NCBI RefSeq assembly: GCF_044142105.1
Contig: NZ_JBGTYM010000001.1
Coordinates: 186,001 to 250,000 of the forward strand
Length of the DNA stretch: 64,000 bases
Source: Pseudogemmobacter sp044142105
GTDB taxonomy: Bacteria > Pseudomonadota > Alphaproteobacteria > Rhodobacterales > Rhodobacteraceae
Reading direction: 5' to 3'
Every line of letters starts with the position of its first letter. Position 1 is the first letter of the stretch. Made by a program: the position numbers and the translations under genes. Shown here piece after piece: positions 33,142-41,829 of this stretch. The notes under the pieces were generated by a model. It was not told where the DNA came from, did no database searches, and saw nothing but the letters and a program-made list of their open reading frames with translations.

Positions 33142-33217
33142 GCCCTTATAGCTCAGCTGGTAGAGCATCTGATTTGTAATCAGAGGGTCGGGGGTTCGAG
33201 TCCCTCTGGGGGCACCA
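33142..33217 (+). tRNA. tRNA-Thr (anticodon TGT), CCA encoded
   Basis: A 76-nt cloverleaf. The acceptor stem GCCCTTA pairs with TGGGGGC (with G-T pairs), the D arm is AGCTCAGCTGGTAGAGC, the anticodon stem TCTGA/TCAGA holds the loop TTTGTAA (anticodon TGT at 33175-33177), and the T arm has GGTTCGAGTCC. The discriminator is A and CCA is encoded. It lies 43 nt after the iron-type permease. Confidence 0.97.
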
Positions 33218-33560
33218 AATTTCTTTATTAATATCAAATATTTAATGGAAATTTTTGCTGCGACCATATATGCCTCCACATTGTGGCTGCACTCCTTCGA
33301 TGGGTCGGTCGAGAACCACCCGGGCGGCAGCCATGGCAGGTGCATCGCCCGCGCCCTGAAGCTGGGCCGTCTTCGCCGGGTCTAGGACAAATCTCCCTCC
33401 GCTCCGCTTGTCCTGCTGGCGTGGCGGCGCCCGCGGCTGGGCGGTGATCCGATCCTGGCGCGGGACAGATCGCGCAGCCTGGGCCAGCCCGGGCGGCGGG
33501 GCGGGGCCTTTACGCAAGCCGCCATCCTGCCTAACCATGGCGGCGAAGGGCAGGGGCGGC
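33218..33560 (+). other. Gene-free 343-nt region after tRNA-Thr with AT-rich start
   Basis: The first 70 nt (33218-33290) are strongly AT-rich (runs such as TTTATTAATATCAAATATTT), in contrast to the high-GC surroundings. The rest is GC-rich with no supported gene. A 46-codon frame from ATG 33245 has no recognisable content. Part may be the tRNA trailer and the promoter of the following operon. The 3' side of a tRNA with AT-rich DNA is a common integration scar, but no integrase or direct repeat is visible. Confidence 0.6.
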
Positions 33561-34364
33561 ATGGCGGAACCCACGGAATTGACACGCAAGGCCATGGCCG
33601 AGCTGCAACGGCTGGCCACCGCCCCGGCCAGCCCCGAAGCGCTGCACCGCACCCTGCGCTTTCTGGCGAAATGGCGGGCGCAGCTTCTGGCGAATACGGT
33701 GGTCCATCACAGCGGCACGCGCCTCCCGTCCGGCCCATTCGCAGGCATGGACTATGCGGTCCGCGCCGCCGAGGGCGCCCGCGCCGCACGTCTTTTGGGA
33801 GCCTATGAGGCGAGCCTCGATCCGGTGATCGAGACGATCATCGCCCGCGCCTATCCGCTGGTGATCGATATCGGCTGCGCCGAGGGGTTTTATGCCGTGG
33901 GTCTGGCCCGGCGCATGGCGCAAAGCCGGATCCTCGCGCGCGACATCTCGCCTCGCGCCCAGGCGCTGTGTCGCGCATTGGCGGCGGCGAATGGCGTGGC
34001 GGATCGGGTCGAGATTGGCGGCGCCATTGACCATGGCGATTTTGCCTTGGCATTGGGCCAGCCCACGGTGATCCTGTGCGATATCGAAGGGGGCGAGGCC
34101 GAGCTCCTGAACCCCATCGCTGCGCCCGGGCTTCTGGCGGCGGACATTCTGGTCGAGGTGCATGAAGGCCTGCATCCCGGCCTGACCAATGCCCTGACCG
34201 CCCGCTTCGCCGCCAGCCATCGCGTCACCCGGATTGACCGCAGGCTTGCCGTGGACCGCCTGCCCGACTGGGCCGAAAGCCTGTCGGATCTCGACCGGCT
34301 TCTTCTTCTTTGGGAATGGCGATCCGCGCCGACGCCTTGGCTGTGGATGGAGCATCGGACATGA
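33561..34364 (+). CDS. SAM-dependent methyltransferase (FkbM-like)
   Basis: A 267-residue class I methyltransferase. SAM motif I is VIDIGCAEGFYAVGL (residues about 95-110), and a later acidic motif CDIEGGEAELLNP resembles the FkbM DVEGxE block. A helical N-terminal part precedes it. Its stop overlaps the glycosyltransferase start (ATGA), and that gene overlaps an SDR gene in the same way, so the product likely acts on a glycan or glycosylated metabolite made by the operon. ATG 33561 is preceded by CAGGGG. Confidence 0.8.
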   Translation: MAEPTELTRKAMAELQRLATAPASPEALHRTLRFLAKWRAQLLANTVVHHSGTRLPSGPFAGMDYAVRAAEGARAARLLGAYEASLDPVIETIIARAYPLVIDIGCAEGFYAVGLARRMAQSRILARDISPRAQALCRALAAANGVADRVEIGGAIDHGDFALALGQPTVILCDIEGGEAELLNPIAAPGLLAADILVEVHEGLHPGLTNALTARFAASHRVTRIDRRLAVDRLPDWAESLSDLDRLLLLWEWRSAPTPWLWMEHRT

Positions 34365-36034
34365 CCCTGGCCAATGCCGCGATCTGGTATGCGCCCGACG
34401 GCTATGATCCGGCGGAAAAGGGCATCAATGGCCGCCGCGTCGCGGGCGAGAGCTTTCTGCGCGGTTTTCTGCGCCATGCCGTAGCCGAGGAAGTCGTCTG
34501 CCTGACCCATGGTCCAGGCGACGAACAGCATTTCCGCGCCTTCGCGGCGCGCCAGGGCGTCACCCGTCCGATCCGCGGGGTGCGGCTGGACGCTTCGGCC
34601 CGGATCGCGCCGGTCGACGTGATCAGCTATCCCAGCCCCAATTTCGCGACCGAATGCTGGCGGCGCGCGCCTTGGGGCGGGGCCGCCCATGCGATCTGCG
34701 GCATCACCCATACCACAGCGACCAAGGCGGTGATGCAGGGTATGTACGACCTGCGCTGCGCACCGCAACAGCCCTGGGACGCGGTGATCTGCACCTCGCG
34801 CGCGGTGAAAGCCTCGATCGAGGCGCAGATGGAGGCGACCGACGCCTTCCTTGCCGCGCGGTTTCAGGGCCAGGTCCCGCCGCTCCCGCTGCTGCCGGTG
34901 CTGCCCTTGGGCGTTCATTGCGGTGATTTCACCCCGGATGCCGGGGCGGGCGCCGCGCTGCGCGCGCGGCTGGGCATCGGCGAGGGCGAGATCGCCTGCG
35001 CCATCATCGCCCGCCTGACCCCGCATGAGAAATTCGATCCGCTGCCGCTGTACCTGTCGCTCGCCCGCGCGCAACGCCAGACCGGGCTGCGGTTCCATCT
35101 GCTGCTCTGCGGCCAGTTTCGAGACGATTACGCCCGCAAGGTCTTTGCCGAGGGCGCGCGGGGCATGATGCCCGAGGTGGGCTTTCACATCCTCGATGGT
35201 GGCGAGGCGGCGGCGCGCAAGGCCACGCTTGCGGCGGCGCAGATATTCCTTTTCCCGATCGACAATGTGCAGGAGACCTTTGGTCTTGCCCCGGTCGAGG
35301 CGATGGCGGCGGGCCTGCCGCTGATCGTGACCGATTGGGACGGGATGCGCGACACAGTGACCGAGGACGTGGGCATCCGCGTGCCGACCGAAGGGCCGCG
35401 TGCCGATCTGACCGGTTATCTGGGCCAGCGCCATTTCGGCGGGACGGACAGCTATGTGCAATATCTCAGCCAGCTTTCGGCTCTGACCCGTGTGGATCTG
35501 CGGGCCCTGACGGCGGCACTGGTGGCCTTGGGCAGCGATGCGGGGTTGCGGGCGCGCATGGGGGCGGCGGGTCGGGCGCGGGCAAGGGGGCATTACGACT
35601 GGTCGGTGGTGATTCCCCAATATCAGGCGCTCTGGGCCGAGCAGGCGGCAATGCTGGCGCGGGCGCGGGAAACGGGCGCGGCCCCGTTACCGCTCGACCC
35701 GCTGCGTCTGCCACCGGCACCTGCGCCGGGTGCATTCTTCGCGGCCTATCCCAGCCGCAGCGGCCCCGACACGTCCCGCCGATTCCGCGCCAGTCTGCGC
35801 CATGACCGGCCCGATCTGGCGACGACATTCGCCTTGCGGGACTATGCCGGGGTGAAGCGGGTGTTCGAGGCGCCCGCGCATGTCGCCCGGGTGCTGGACG
35901 CGCTGGATGCTGCGGGCGAGGCCGGGGCCGAGGCGGCGGAGCTGGGCCGAGCCACGCAATTGCCGGGCCGGGCGCTTTTGCGCATCCTGCTCTGGCTCCT
36001 GAAATACGATCTTGCCGAAGAGGTGCCGCGATGA
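34361..36034 (+). CDS. Glycosyltransferase family 4-type protein with C-terminal extension
   Basis: A 557-residue protein. Residues about 1-430 form a GT-B fold: LPLGVHCGDF linker, IIARLTPHEKF donor-site strand and the E-x7-E motif in ETFGLAPVEAMAAGLP followed by IVTDWDGMRD. Residues about 430-557 are an extra Ala/Leu-rich helical domain unlike usual GT4 proteins. There is no signal peptide. Translationally coupled to a methyltransferase before it and an SDR after it, so a small glycan or capsule modification pathway is my inference. Confidence 0.85.
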   Translation: MTLANAAIWYAPDGYDPAEKGINGRRVAGESFLRGFLRHAVAEEVVCLTHGPGDEQHFRAFAARQGVTRPIRGVRLDASARIAPVDVISYPSPNFATECWRRAPWGGAAHAICGITHTTATKAVMQGMYDLRCAPQQPWDAVICTSRAVKASIEAQMEATDAFLAARFQGQVPPLPLLPVLPLGVHCGDFTPDAGAGAALRARLGIGEGEIACAIIARLTPHEKFDPLPLYLSLARAQRQTGLRFHLLLCGQFRDDYARKVFAEGARGMMPEVGFHILDGGEAAARKATLAAAQIFLFPIDNVQETFGLAPVEAMAAGLPLIVTDWDGMRDTVTEDVGIRVPTEGPRADLTGYLGQRHFGGTDSYVQYLSQLSALTRVDLRALTAALVALGSDAGLRARMGAAGRARARGHYDWSVVIPQYQALWAEQAAMLARARETGAAPLPLDPLRLPPAPAPGAFFAAYPSRSGPDTSRRFRASLRHDRPDLATTFALRDYAGVKRVFEAPAHVARVLDALDAAGEAGAEAAELGRATQLPGRALLRILLWLLKYDLAEEVPR

Positions 36035-36768
36035 CTGCAAAGACAGCCCTGATCACCGGCGCGGGGGCGGGCATTGGCCGCGCCACGGCGCGCCTGCTGC
36101 GGGAGGCGGGCTGGCAGGTCGCGCTCATTGGCCGCCGTGCCGAGGCGCTTGAGGAAACGGCGGCGGGCGGCGCGGCACTGATCCTGCCGGGCGATGTGGG
36201 CCTGCCGAGCGATGTGGACGCGGCTTTCGCCAGGATCGCGGCCGACTGGGGGCGGCTGGACCTGCTGTTCAACAATGCGGGCATGTCCCTGCCCGGTCGG
36301 CCCATCGACGAGATCGCGGTCGAGGACTGGCTGCGCCTGTGCCAGACTAACATCACGGGCATGTTCCTCTGCGCCCGAGCGGCCTTTGGCCAGATGCGGC
36401 GGCAAGAGCCGCAGGGCGGGCGCATCATCAACAACGGCTCGGTCTCGGCCCATGCGCCACGCCCCGGATCGGCGCCCTATACGATGTCGAAACACGCGGT
36501 AAGCGGATTGACCAAGACCCTCGCGCTGGACGGCCGCCGCTTCGGCATCGCTTGCGGCCAGATCGACATCGGCAATGCGCTGACCGATATGGCGGCGCGG
36601 TTCCAGGACGGCGTGCCGCAGGCCGATGGCAGCATCCGCAAGGAACCGGTGATGCCGGTCGAGGATGTGGCACGCACGGTCCTGCACATGGCCAGCCTGC
36701 CGCCGGATGTGAACATGCCCTTCGCCACGATCATGGCGCGCGACATGCCCTTCCTTGGCCGGGGCTGA
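36031..36768 (+). CDS. SDR family oxidoreductase
   Basis: A 245-residue classical short-chain dehydrogenase/reductase: cofactor loop TGAGAGIGRATA, NNAG motif in LLFNNAGMS, catalytic Ser in NNGSVSAHAP and the YxxxK pair in PYTMSKHAVSG. An acidic or basic residue after the second strand reads GRRAEAL, which suggests NADP(H). Coupled to the glycosyltransferase by ATGA overlap; probably reduces or oxidises a sugar or keto intermediate of that operon. A convergent regulator gene follows 14 nt later. Confidence 0.88.
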   Translation: MTAKTALITGAGAGIGRATARLLREAGWQVALIGRRAEALEETAAGGAALILPGDVGLPSDVDAAFARIAADWGRLDLLFNNAGMSLPGRPIDEIAVEDWLRLCQTNITGMFLCARAAFGQMRRQEPQGGRIINNGSVSAHAPRPGSAPYTMSKHAVSGLTKTLALDGRRFGIACGQIDIGNALTDMAARFQDGVPQADGSIRKEPVMPVEDVARTVLHMASLPPDVNMPFATIMARDMPFLGRG

Positions 36769-36782
36769 CCGGGCTTTCCGCT

Positions 36783-37148
36783 CTAGGGGCGGCAGAACAT
36801 GTCATAGACCAGGGTAATGGTGCGCAGAACCTTGGGGTCCTGGATCGAATAATGGATCGTCTTGCCGTCACGCCGCGTCGCGACCAGGCCCTCCAGCCGC
36901 AACCGCGCCAATTGCTGGCTGACCGCCGCCTGACGCGACGCCAAAAGCTGCTCCAGTTCGGTCACTGATTTCTCGCCCGAGGACAGGTGACACAGGATCA
37001 TCAACCGCCCTTCGTGGCTCAGCGCCTTCAGGAAGCCAGCCGCCGCAGTGGCGCGGACGAGCATCTCGTCCGCAGGAATCTGGCCGCAGGGCTCGGTATC
37101 CGGGGCAGAGCCGGTCTGCGGCAGGGCGTCGGGGTGTTCAAGCGACAT
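36783..37148 (-). CDS. ArsR/SmtB family repressor, SqrR/BigR-like persulfide sensor
   Basis: A 121-residue winged-helix repressor (HTH around SRQAAVSQQLARLRLEGLV). It has three Cys residues, 21, 53 and 119. Spacing 21-53 (32) and 53-119 (66) equals the C9-C41-C107 spacing of R. capsulatus SqrR as I remember it, and the last two match the BigR pair that forms a tetrasulfide. This argues strongly for a persulfide-responsive repressor. A CATTC-N8-GAATG palindrome lies 39 nt upstream of its start. Other ArsR metal-sensor motifs are absent. Confidence 0.85.
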   Translation of the reverse strand: MSLEHPDALPQTGSAPDTEPCGQIPADEMLVRATAAAGFLKALSHEGRLMILCHLSSGEKSVTELEQLLASRQAAVSQQLARLRLEGLVATRRDGKTIHYSIQDPKVLRTITLVYDMFCRP

Positions 37149-37186
37149 GACAGAAGGCCTTGAGGAAAGACGGTAGGCGGAGAACA

Positions 37187-37204
37187 CATTCAATAGCAGG
37201 AATG
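37187..37204 (+). promoter_or_regulatory. Candidate SqrR/BigR-type operator
   Basis: An 18-bp palindrome CATTC-N8-GAATG between the ArsR-family gene and the PHP gene. It fits the ATTC-N8-GAAT type of site I associate with SqrR, so autoregulation and possible control of the PHP gene are likely. Confidence 0.65.
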
Positions 37205-37338
37205 ATAGGGTTTGGCGAGGGTTCCGCAAGGCTGGCTCGCGCCCGGGCAAGACTTCGCCGTCTGGTCCTTTCTGAGGCCCCTTGCCGTGCGCCTGAACTC
37301 GCGGCAAGCATGGCGGCGACCCGCCAAGGAGCCTGCAC

Positions 37339-38262
37339 ATGACCCGTCTTTCCGCCTTCACCGCCCCCGGCCGCTTCTGGCGCGGCAACCTGCATACCCA
37401 TTCCACCCGCTCGGACGGGGTGCTGAAACCCGAAGAAGTCTGCCGCCGCTATCGCGACGAGGGCTATGATTTCCTGGCCCTGACCGACCATTTCATCGGG
37501 GCTTATGATTATCCGATCGTCGACACCGTGCCCTTCCGCACCAATGGCTTCACTACGATCCTCGGGGCCGAGCTTCATTCCGGTGCCATGGCGAATGGCG
37601 AGCTGTGGCATATCCTGGCCGTGGGCCTGCCTGCCGATTTCCCCCCGCCGAACAGCCCGGATTTCGGTGTGCATGAGGGGATGGAATCGGGGGCCGACAT
37701 CGCCGCCCGCGCCGTGGCCGCCGGGGCCTTTGTCGCCATCGCCCATCCGCAATGGTCCGGCCTGACGCTCGAGGACGCCCGCGGCATCACCGCCGCCCAT
37801 GCGGTCGAGATCTACAACCATGGCTGCGCCAATGGCTGCGACCGGCCCGACGGCTTTTCGATCGCCGACCTGCTGCTGACCGAGGGCCGCAAGCTGACCC
37901 TGATCGCGACCGATGATGCGCATTTCTACGAGCCCGACCATTTCGGCGGCTGGGTGATGGTGAAATCCGAGGCGAACGAGCCCGAGGCTTTGCTGGCGGC
38001 GCTGAAGCGCGGCGATTTCTACGCCTCCCAGGGGCCGGAACTGCGCGACGTGCGGATCGAAGGTGACAGGATTGTCGTCGAATCCTCGGCCGTGGTTTCG
38101 GCGGTGGTCATGGGCAAGGGCACGGCGGCGAAATCGGTGCATGGCCATTCGATGACCCGCGCCGAGATTCCGCTGGAGCGGTTCCGCAACTCGCCCTGGC
38201 TGCGGGTCTCGGTGATCGACGCTGCGGGCAAACGGGCCTGGTCCAACCCGATCTGGCGCTAG
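37339..38262 (+). CDS. PHP-domain metallohydrolase (CehA/McbA-like)
   Basis: A 307-residue PHP-type phosphoesterase-like protein. Metal-binding His/Asp motifs are NLHTHSTRSDG (residues about 17-27), ALTDHFIGAYD, the Glu in ILGAELHSG, IAHPQWSG and ATDDAHFYE. A C-terminal beta domain follows from about residue 225. The substrate is unknown; CehA/McbA members include carbaryl esterase, but the family is broad. AAGGAG lies 7 nt before ATG 37339. Its end overlaps the convergent LysR gene by 4 nt. Confidence 0.85.
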   Translation: MTRLSAFTAPGRFWRGNLHTHSTRSDGVLKPEEVCRRYRDEGYDFLALTDHFIGAYDYPIVDTVPFRTNGFTTILGAELHSGAMANGELWHILAVGLPADFPPPNSPDFGVHEGMESGADIAARAVAAGAFVAIAHPQWSGLTLEDARGITAAHAVEIYNHGCANGCDRPDGFSIADLLLTEGRKLTLIATDDAHFYEPDHFGGWVMVKSEANEPEALLAALKRGDFYASQGPELRDVRIEGDRIVVESSAVVSAVVMGKGTAAKSVHGHSMTRAEIPLERFRNSPWLRVSVIDAAGKRAWSNPIWR

Positions 38263-39164
38263 GTCCGATCTGCCACTGATGGCAGCTCCGGCCCGCCGCC
38301 GACGCGGTTGCGGGCCGAACCTGACAGAAGGTCGGCGGCGATGCGGATCAGGCGGCGGTGCAACCGCGCCGTGCGGTTGCGCAGATGGACGGCGGCATAG
38401 ACCGTCTGGGTCAGGCGCGGCGCATCCTCGACGAGCCGGAACCTGCCTGTCGCCACCAGGGCGCGGGCGGCGTCTTCCATCACATAGCCGCTGCCGCCCA
38501 TTTCGCGCAGCAGGGCGGCGACGGTCTGCGACTGGCCGACGGAAAGTGGTGCCTGGGCCAGAAGCGGCGTCGCGCTGCGATGGTCGCGTTCGAAGGCGGG
38601 CGAGAAATGGGCAAAGATCGTGTCCTGCGGCGCGATCTGGTTCAGCCGCGTCGCCGAAGAGCTGACAAGGCGGCAGGTCAGCTCTCCCACCGATTCGAAG
38701 TGCAGGTCGGGATGGGGTTTCGGCGTGAAAAGCAGGGCGAAATCCTCGGCCCCGATGACAAGGTCCACGGCCATCTGCTGCGAATAATCGGGCTCGATGT
38801 AAAACGAGGTCTGCGGCAGGGCCCGGCGCGCCTCGGCGATGAAGCGGGCCAGGAAGGTGCTGGCCAGATCGTTCTGGATGCCCAGCCGCAGGGTCAGCGC
38901 CGCCTCGCCCGTCGGCGCGACCGCGCGGCGCGCGGCCACCCATTCCTGACGCAGCATCCGGGCATGGGTCTCGAAGCGCAGCCCTTCGGTGGTCAGTTCC
39001 GTGCCGGCGCGCGAGCGGCGCAGCAGCGCGGCGTTGAGCGCCTGTTCCAACGCCTTGATCCTCGCCGAGACGGTGGATTGCGTGACGCCCAGCCGGTCGG
39101 CGGTGCGGTTGAAACTGCGGGTCTCGATCAGGTCGAGAAAGGTCTCGATCAGGTCGATTTGCAT
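38259..39164 (-). CDS. LysR family regulator of the adjacent demethylation cluster
   Basis: A 301-residue LysR-type regulator: HTH at residues about 2-60 (FNRTADRLGVTQSTVSARI) and a PBP2-type effector domain (LTLRLGIQNDLAS onward). ATG 39164 is preferred, with AGGGGGC upstream, over the longer open frame. It diverges from the first GcvT-family dehydrogenase across 174 nt that contain a perfect T-N11-A palindrome, so it is the likely activator of the 39.3-50.5 kb genes, with the cluster's substrate as co-inducer. Confidence 0.92.
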   Translation of the reverse strand: MQIDLIETFLDLIETRSFNRTADRLGVTQSTVSARIKALEQALNAALLRRSRAGTELTTEGLRFETHARMLRQEWVAARRAVAPTGEAALTLRLGIQNDLASTFLARFIAEARRALPQTSFYIEPDYSQQMAVDLVIGAEDFALLFTPKPHPDLHFESVGELTCRLVSSSATRLNQIAPQDTIFAHFSPAFERDHRSATPLLAQAPLSVGQSQTVAALLREMGGSGYVMEDAARALVATGRFRLVEDAPRLTQTVYAAVHLRNRTARLHRRLIRIAADLLSGSARNRVGGGPELPSVADRT

Positions 39165-39241
39165 GGCTTGCCCCCTGGCTGACCCCGGCGCGCTTCGGCC
39201 ACCGGACCTTCCGAGAATATTTGGACGGAAACGAAGATGTA

Positions 39242-39256
39242 ATCGAAATTTTCGAT
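39242..39256 (+). promoter_or_regulatory. Candidate LysR-box (T-N11-A palindrome)
   Basis: ATCGAA-ATT-TTCGAT, a perfect 15-bp palindrome with the LysR T-N11-A spacing, 83 nt before the divergent catabolic gene and 78 nt from the regulator start. Confidence 0.65.
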
Positions 39257-39338
39257 CAAAGGACGTAGCCCAGCCGAATTGAACGGCGCGGGGCAGCGGC
39301 AGATAGTGGCGGCGGAGTCTGGACGGAGGGCGGCGAGA

Positions 39339-41765
39339 ATGGCCGAGTTTGCAAACGCGCGGGTCGCGATCATTGGCGGCGGGGCGGTGGGCGTCTCGGC
39401 GCTGTATCACCTGTGCCTGGCGGGCTGGACCGACTGTATCCTTCTGGAAAAGAACGAACTGACCGCAGGCTCCACCTGGCATGCGGCGGGCAACGTGCCG
39501 ACCTTCTCGTCAAGCTGGTCGATCATGAACATGCAACGCTATTCGGCGCAGCTGTATCGCGGTCTGGGCGAGGCCGTGGGCTATCCGATGAACTACCATG
39601 TCACCGGATCGGTCCGGCTGGGCCATAGCCAGGAGCGCTTGCAGGAATTCCAGCGCGTCGTCGGCATGGGGCGGTATCAGGGCATGGATCTGGGCATCCT
39701 GGCGCCGGATGAGATCCGCTCGAAATACCCTTTCCTCGAGACGCATGACCTGACCGGCGCGCTCTATGACCCCTATGATGGCGATATCGACCCCGCGCAG
39801 CTCACGCAGGCGCTGGCCACCGGCGCGCGGGCCATGGGCGCGCGGATCGAACGGTTCTGCCCGGCGACTGGCGTGCGGCGCGAGAAGGGAGAGTGGCTGA
39901 TTTCCACGCCCAAGGGCGAGGTGCGGGCCGAGATCGTGGTCAATGCGGCGGGCTATTACGCGCGCGAGGTCGGCAAATGGTTCGGCCGCGACCTGCCGAT
40001 GATGGTGATGAGCCATCAATACATGCTGTTCGACACCGTGCCCGAACTGGAACAGTGGACGGCCCAGGTCGGGCACAAGCTGCCGCTGCTGCGCGACGTG
40101 GATTCATCCTATTATCTGCGGCAGGAAAAGAACGGCTTCAACCTTGGCCCTTATGAGGCGAATTGCCGGGCGCATTGGGTGACGCCGGATGATCCTTTCC
40201 CCGAGGATTTCAGCTTCCAGCTGTTCCCTGACGATCTGGAGCGGCTGGAATGGCATATCGCCGACGCCATGGCGCGGGTGCCGCTTCTGGAAAAGGCCGG
40301 ACTGTCCAAGGTGATCAACGGCCCGATCCCCTATACGCCCGATGGCAATCCGCTGATCGGGCCGATGCCCGGCGTGCCCAATGCCTATGAGGCCTGCGTC
40401 TTCACCTTTGGCATCTGCCAGGCCGGCGGCGCGGGCAAGGTGCTGGCGGAATGGGTGACCGAGGGCGCGACGGAATGGGACATGTGGTCCTGCGACCCGC
40501 GCCGCTTCACCGCCTATACCGACCCCGACTATTGCGTGCAGAAGGGAATGGAGGTCTATGGCCACGAATACGGCATGCATTTCCCCCATGCCCGCTGGCC
40601 CGCGGCCCCCGACCGCCGGGTCTCGGCCGTGCATGACCGGGTGAAGGCGCTGGGCGGCCAGATGGCGCCCTATAATGGCTGGGAGCGGGCCGAATGGTTC
40701 GCCAAGCCGGGGGACGATACTTCCTGGGAGGCGACGCAGACCTGGCGGCGCGACGGACCCTGGCAGCTGCGCGTGGCCGAGGAATGCGCCGCCGTGCGCG
40801 ATGGCGTGGGGGTGCTGTGCTTGCCGGGCTTTACCCGGCTGATGGTCAAGGGGCCGGGCGCGCGGGCGCATGTGTCGGGCCTCACCGCCTCGCGCCTGCC
40901 GAAAGAGGGCAGGATCGGCCTGGTGTATTTCGCCGATGACAAGGGCCGGACCGTGACCGAGATGTCCTGCATGGTGCATGGCGACGATGCGGTCGGGCTG
41001 ATCACCGCCGCCGTGGCGCAATGGCATGATGCCGATGTCCTGCGCAAAGGCCTGCCCGAGGGCTGCGTGATCGAGGATCATTCCGCCGAGGTCGAATGCT
41101 TCATCGTCACCGGGCCGAAGTCGCGCGACCTGCTGGCCGGGATCGCCAAGGCCGACCTGTCGCTGCCCTGGTTGTCGGTGCAGGACCGGGCGAAGATGGC
41201 CGGGCGGGACTGCGCGCTGGTGCGGGTGTCCTTCGCAGGCGAGCTGGGCTGGGAGGTCCATTGCAGCCGCGCCGATGCGCCCGCGATCTATGACGCGCTT
41301 CTGGCCGGGGGGGGGGTGCCCTTCGGCATGCAGGCGCTGAACGCGCTGCGGATCGAGAAGGGCTATCGCGCCTGGAAGGGCGATCTGTCGACCGATTACA
41401 CCTTGCTGCAAGCCGGGCTGGAGCGGTTCATCGACTGGAACCACGACTTCCCCGGCAAGGCCGCCCTTGCCGCCGAAAAGCAGCGTGGGGTGACGAAGCG
41501 CTTCGTCACGCTGGAACTGGCAGCCAGCGATTTCGACGCGCCCTATATGGCGACGGTCTGGGCCGGGGATCAGGTGGCGGGCGAGGTCACGTCCTGCGCC
41601 ATGGGCTACCGCACCGGCAAGCTCCTGGCGCTGGGCACGGTGCGCAGCGATCTGGCCGTCGAAGGCACGGCGCTGGAAGTCGAGATTTTCGGCGCCCGCG
41701 TGGCTGCGAAAGTGCTGGCGGATGAACCCGCCTGGGACCCGAAGAACGAGCGCCTGCGCGCGTGA
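39339..41765 (+). CDS. GcvT-family FAD-dependent oxidoreductase (dimethylglycine/sarcosine dehydrogenase-like), first copy
   Basis: An 808-residue protein: N-terminal DAO domain (residues about 8-375; FAD loop AIIGGGAVGVSA; His48 in GSTWHAAG aligns with the flavin-linked His of dimethylglycine dehydrogenase) and a C-terminal GcvT/aminomethyltransferase domain (about 425-808; FAGELGWEVHCS, ALRIEKGYRAWKGDL). Such enzymes oxidise an N-methyl group and hand the C1 unit to tetrahydrofolate. GGAGGG 8 nt upstream sets ATG 39339. It is the first gene after the divergent LysR gene. Confidence 0.92.
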   Translation: MAEFANARVAIIGGGAVGVSALYHLCLAGWTDCILLEKNELTAGSTWHAAGNVPTFSSSWSIMNMQRYSAQLYRGLGEAVGYPMNYHVTGSVRLGHSQERLQEFQRVVGMGRYQGMDLGILAPDEIRSKYPFLETHDLTGALYDPYDGDIDPAQLTQALATGARAMGARIERFCPATGVRREKGEWLISTPKGEVRAEIVVNAAGYYAREVGKWFGRDLPMMVMSHQYMLFDTVPELEQWTAQVGHKLPLLRDVDSSYYLRQEKNGFNLGPYEANCRAHWVTPDDPFPEDFSFQLFPDDLERLEWHIADAMARVPLLEKAGLSKVINGPIPYTPDGNPLIGPMPGVPNAYEACVFTFGICQAGGAGKVLAEWVTEGATEWDMWSCDPRRFTAYTDPDYCVQKGMEVYGHEYGMHFPHARWPAAPDRRVSAVHDRVKALGGQMAPYNGWERAEWFAKPGDDTSWEATQTWRRDGPWQLRVAEECAAVRDGVGVLCLPGFTRLMVKGPGARAHVSGLTASRLPKEGRIGLVYFADDKGRTVTEMSCMVHGDDAVGLITAAVAQWHDADVLRKGLPEGCVIEDHSAEVECFIVTGPKSRDLLAGIAKADLSLPWLSVQDRAKMAGRDCALVRVSFAGELGWEVHCSRADAPAIYDALLAGGGVPFGMQALNALRIEKGYRAWKGDLSTDYTLLQAGLERFIDWNHDFPGKAALAAEKQRGVTKRFVTLELAASDFDAPYMATVWAGDQVAGEVTSCAMGYRTGKLLALGTVRSDLAVEGTALEVEIFGARVAAKVLADEPAWDPKNERLRA

Positions 41766-41772
41766 CAAGCGT

Positions 41773-41820
41773 CCGGGGGCTCTGCCCCCGGACCCCCGGA
41801 ATATATTGCCAAGATGAAGG
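41773..41820 (+). repeat. Intergenic hairpin repeat, copy B
   Basis: CCGGGGGCTCTGCCCCCGG hairpin, then ACCCCCGGAATATATTG and AAGATGAAGG, between the two GcvT-family genes. Same layout as copies A, C and D. Confidence 0.85.
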
Positions 41821-41829
41821 AAGCAGGGG

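Noticed and set aside
33245..33385. A 46-codon frame after the tRNA
   Set aside because: No ribosome binding site of note, no recognisable protein and no sign of conservation visible from sequence.
39209..39230. TTCCG-N12-CGGAA inverted repeat near the LysR gene
   Set aside because: Arms are short and a palindrome with LysR spacing lies 12 nt further on, which is the better candidate.
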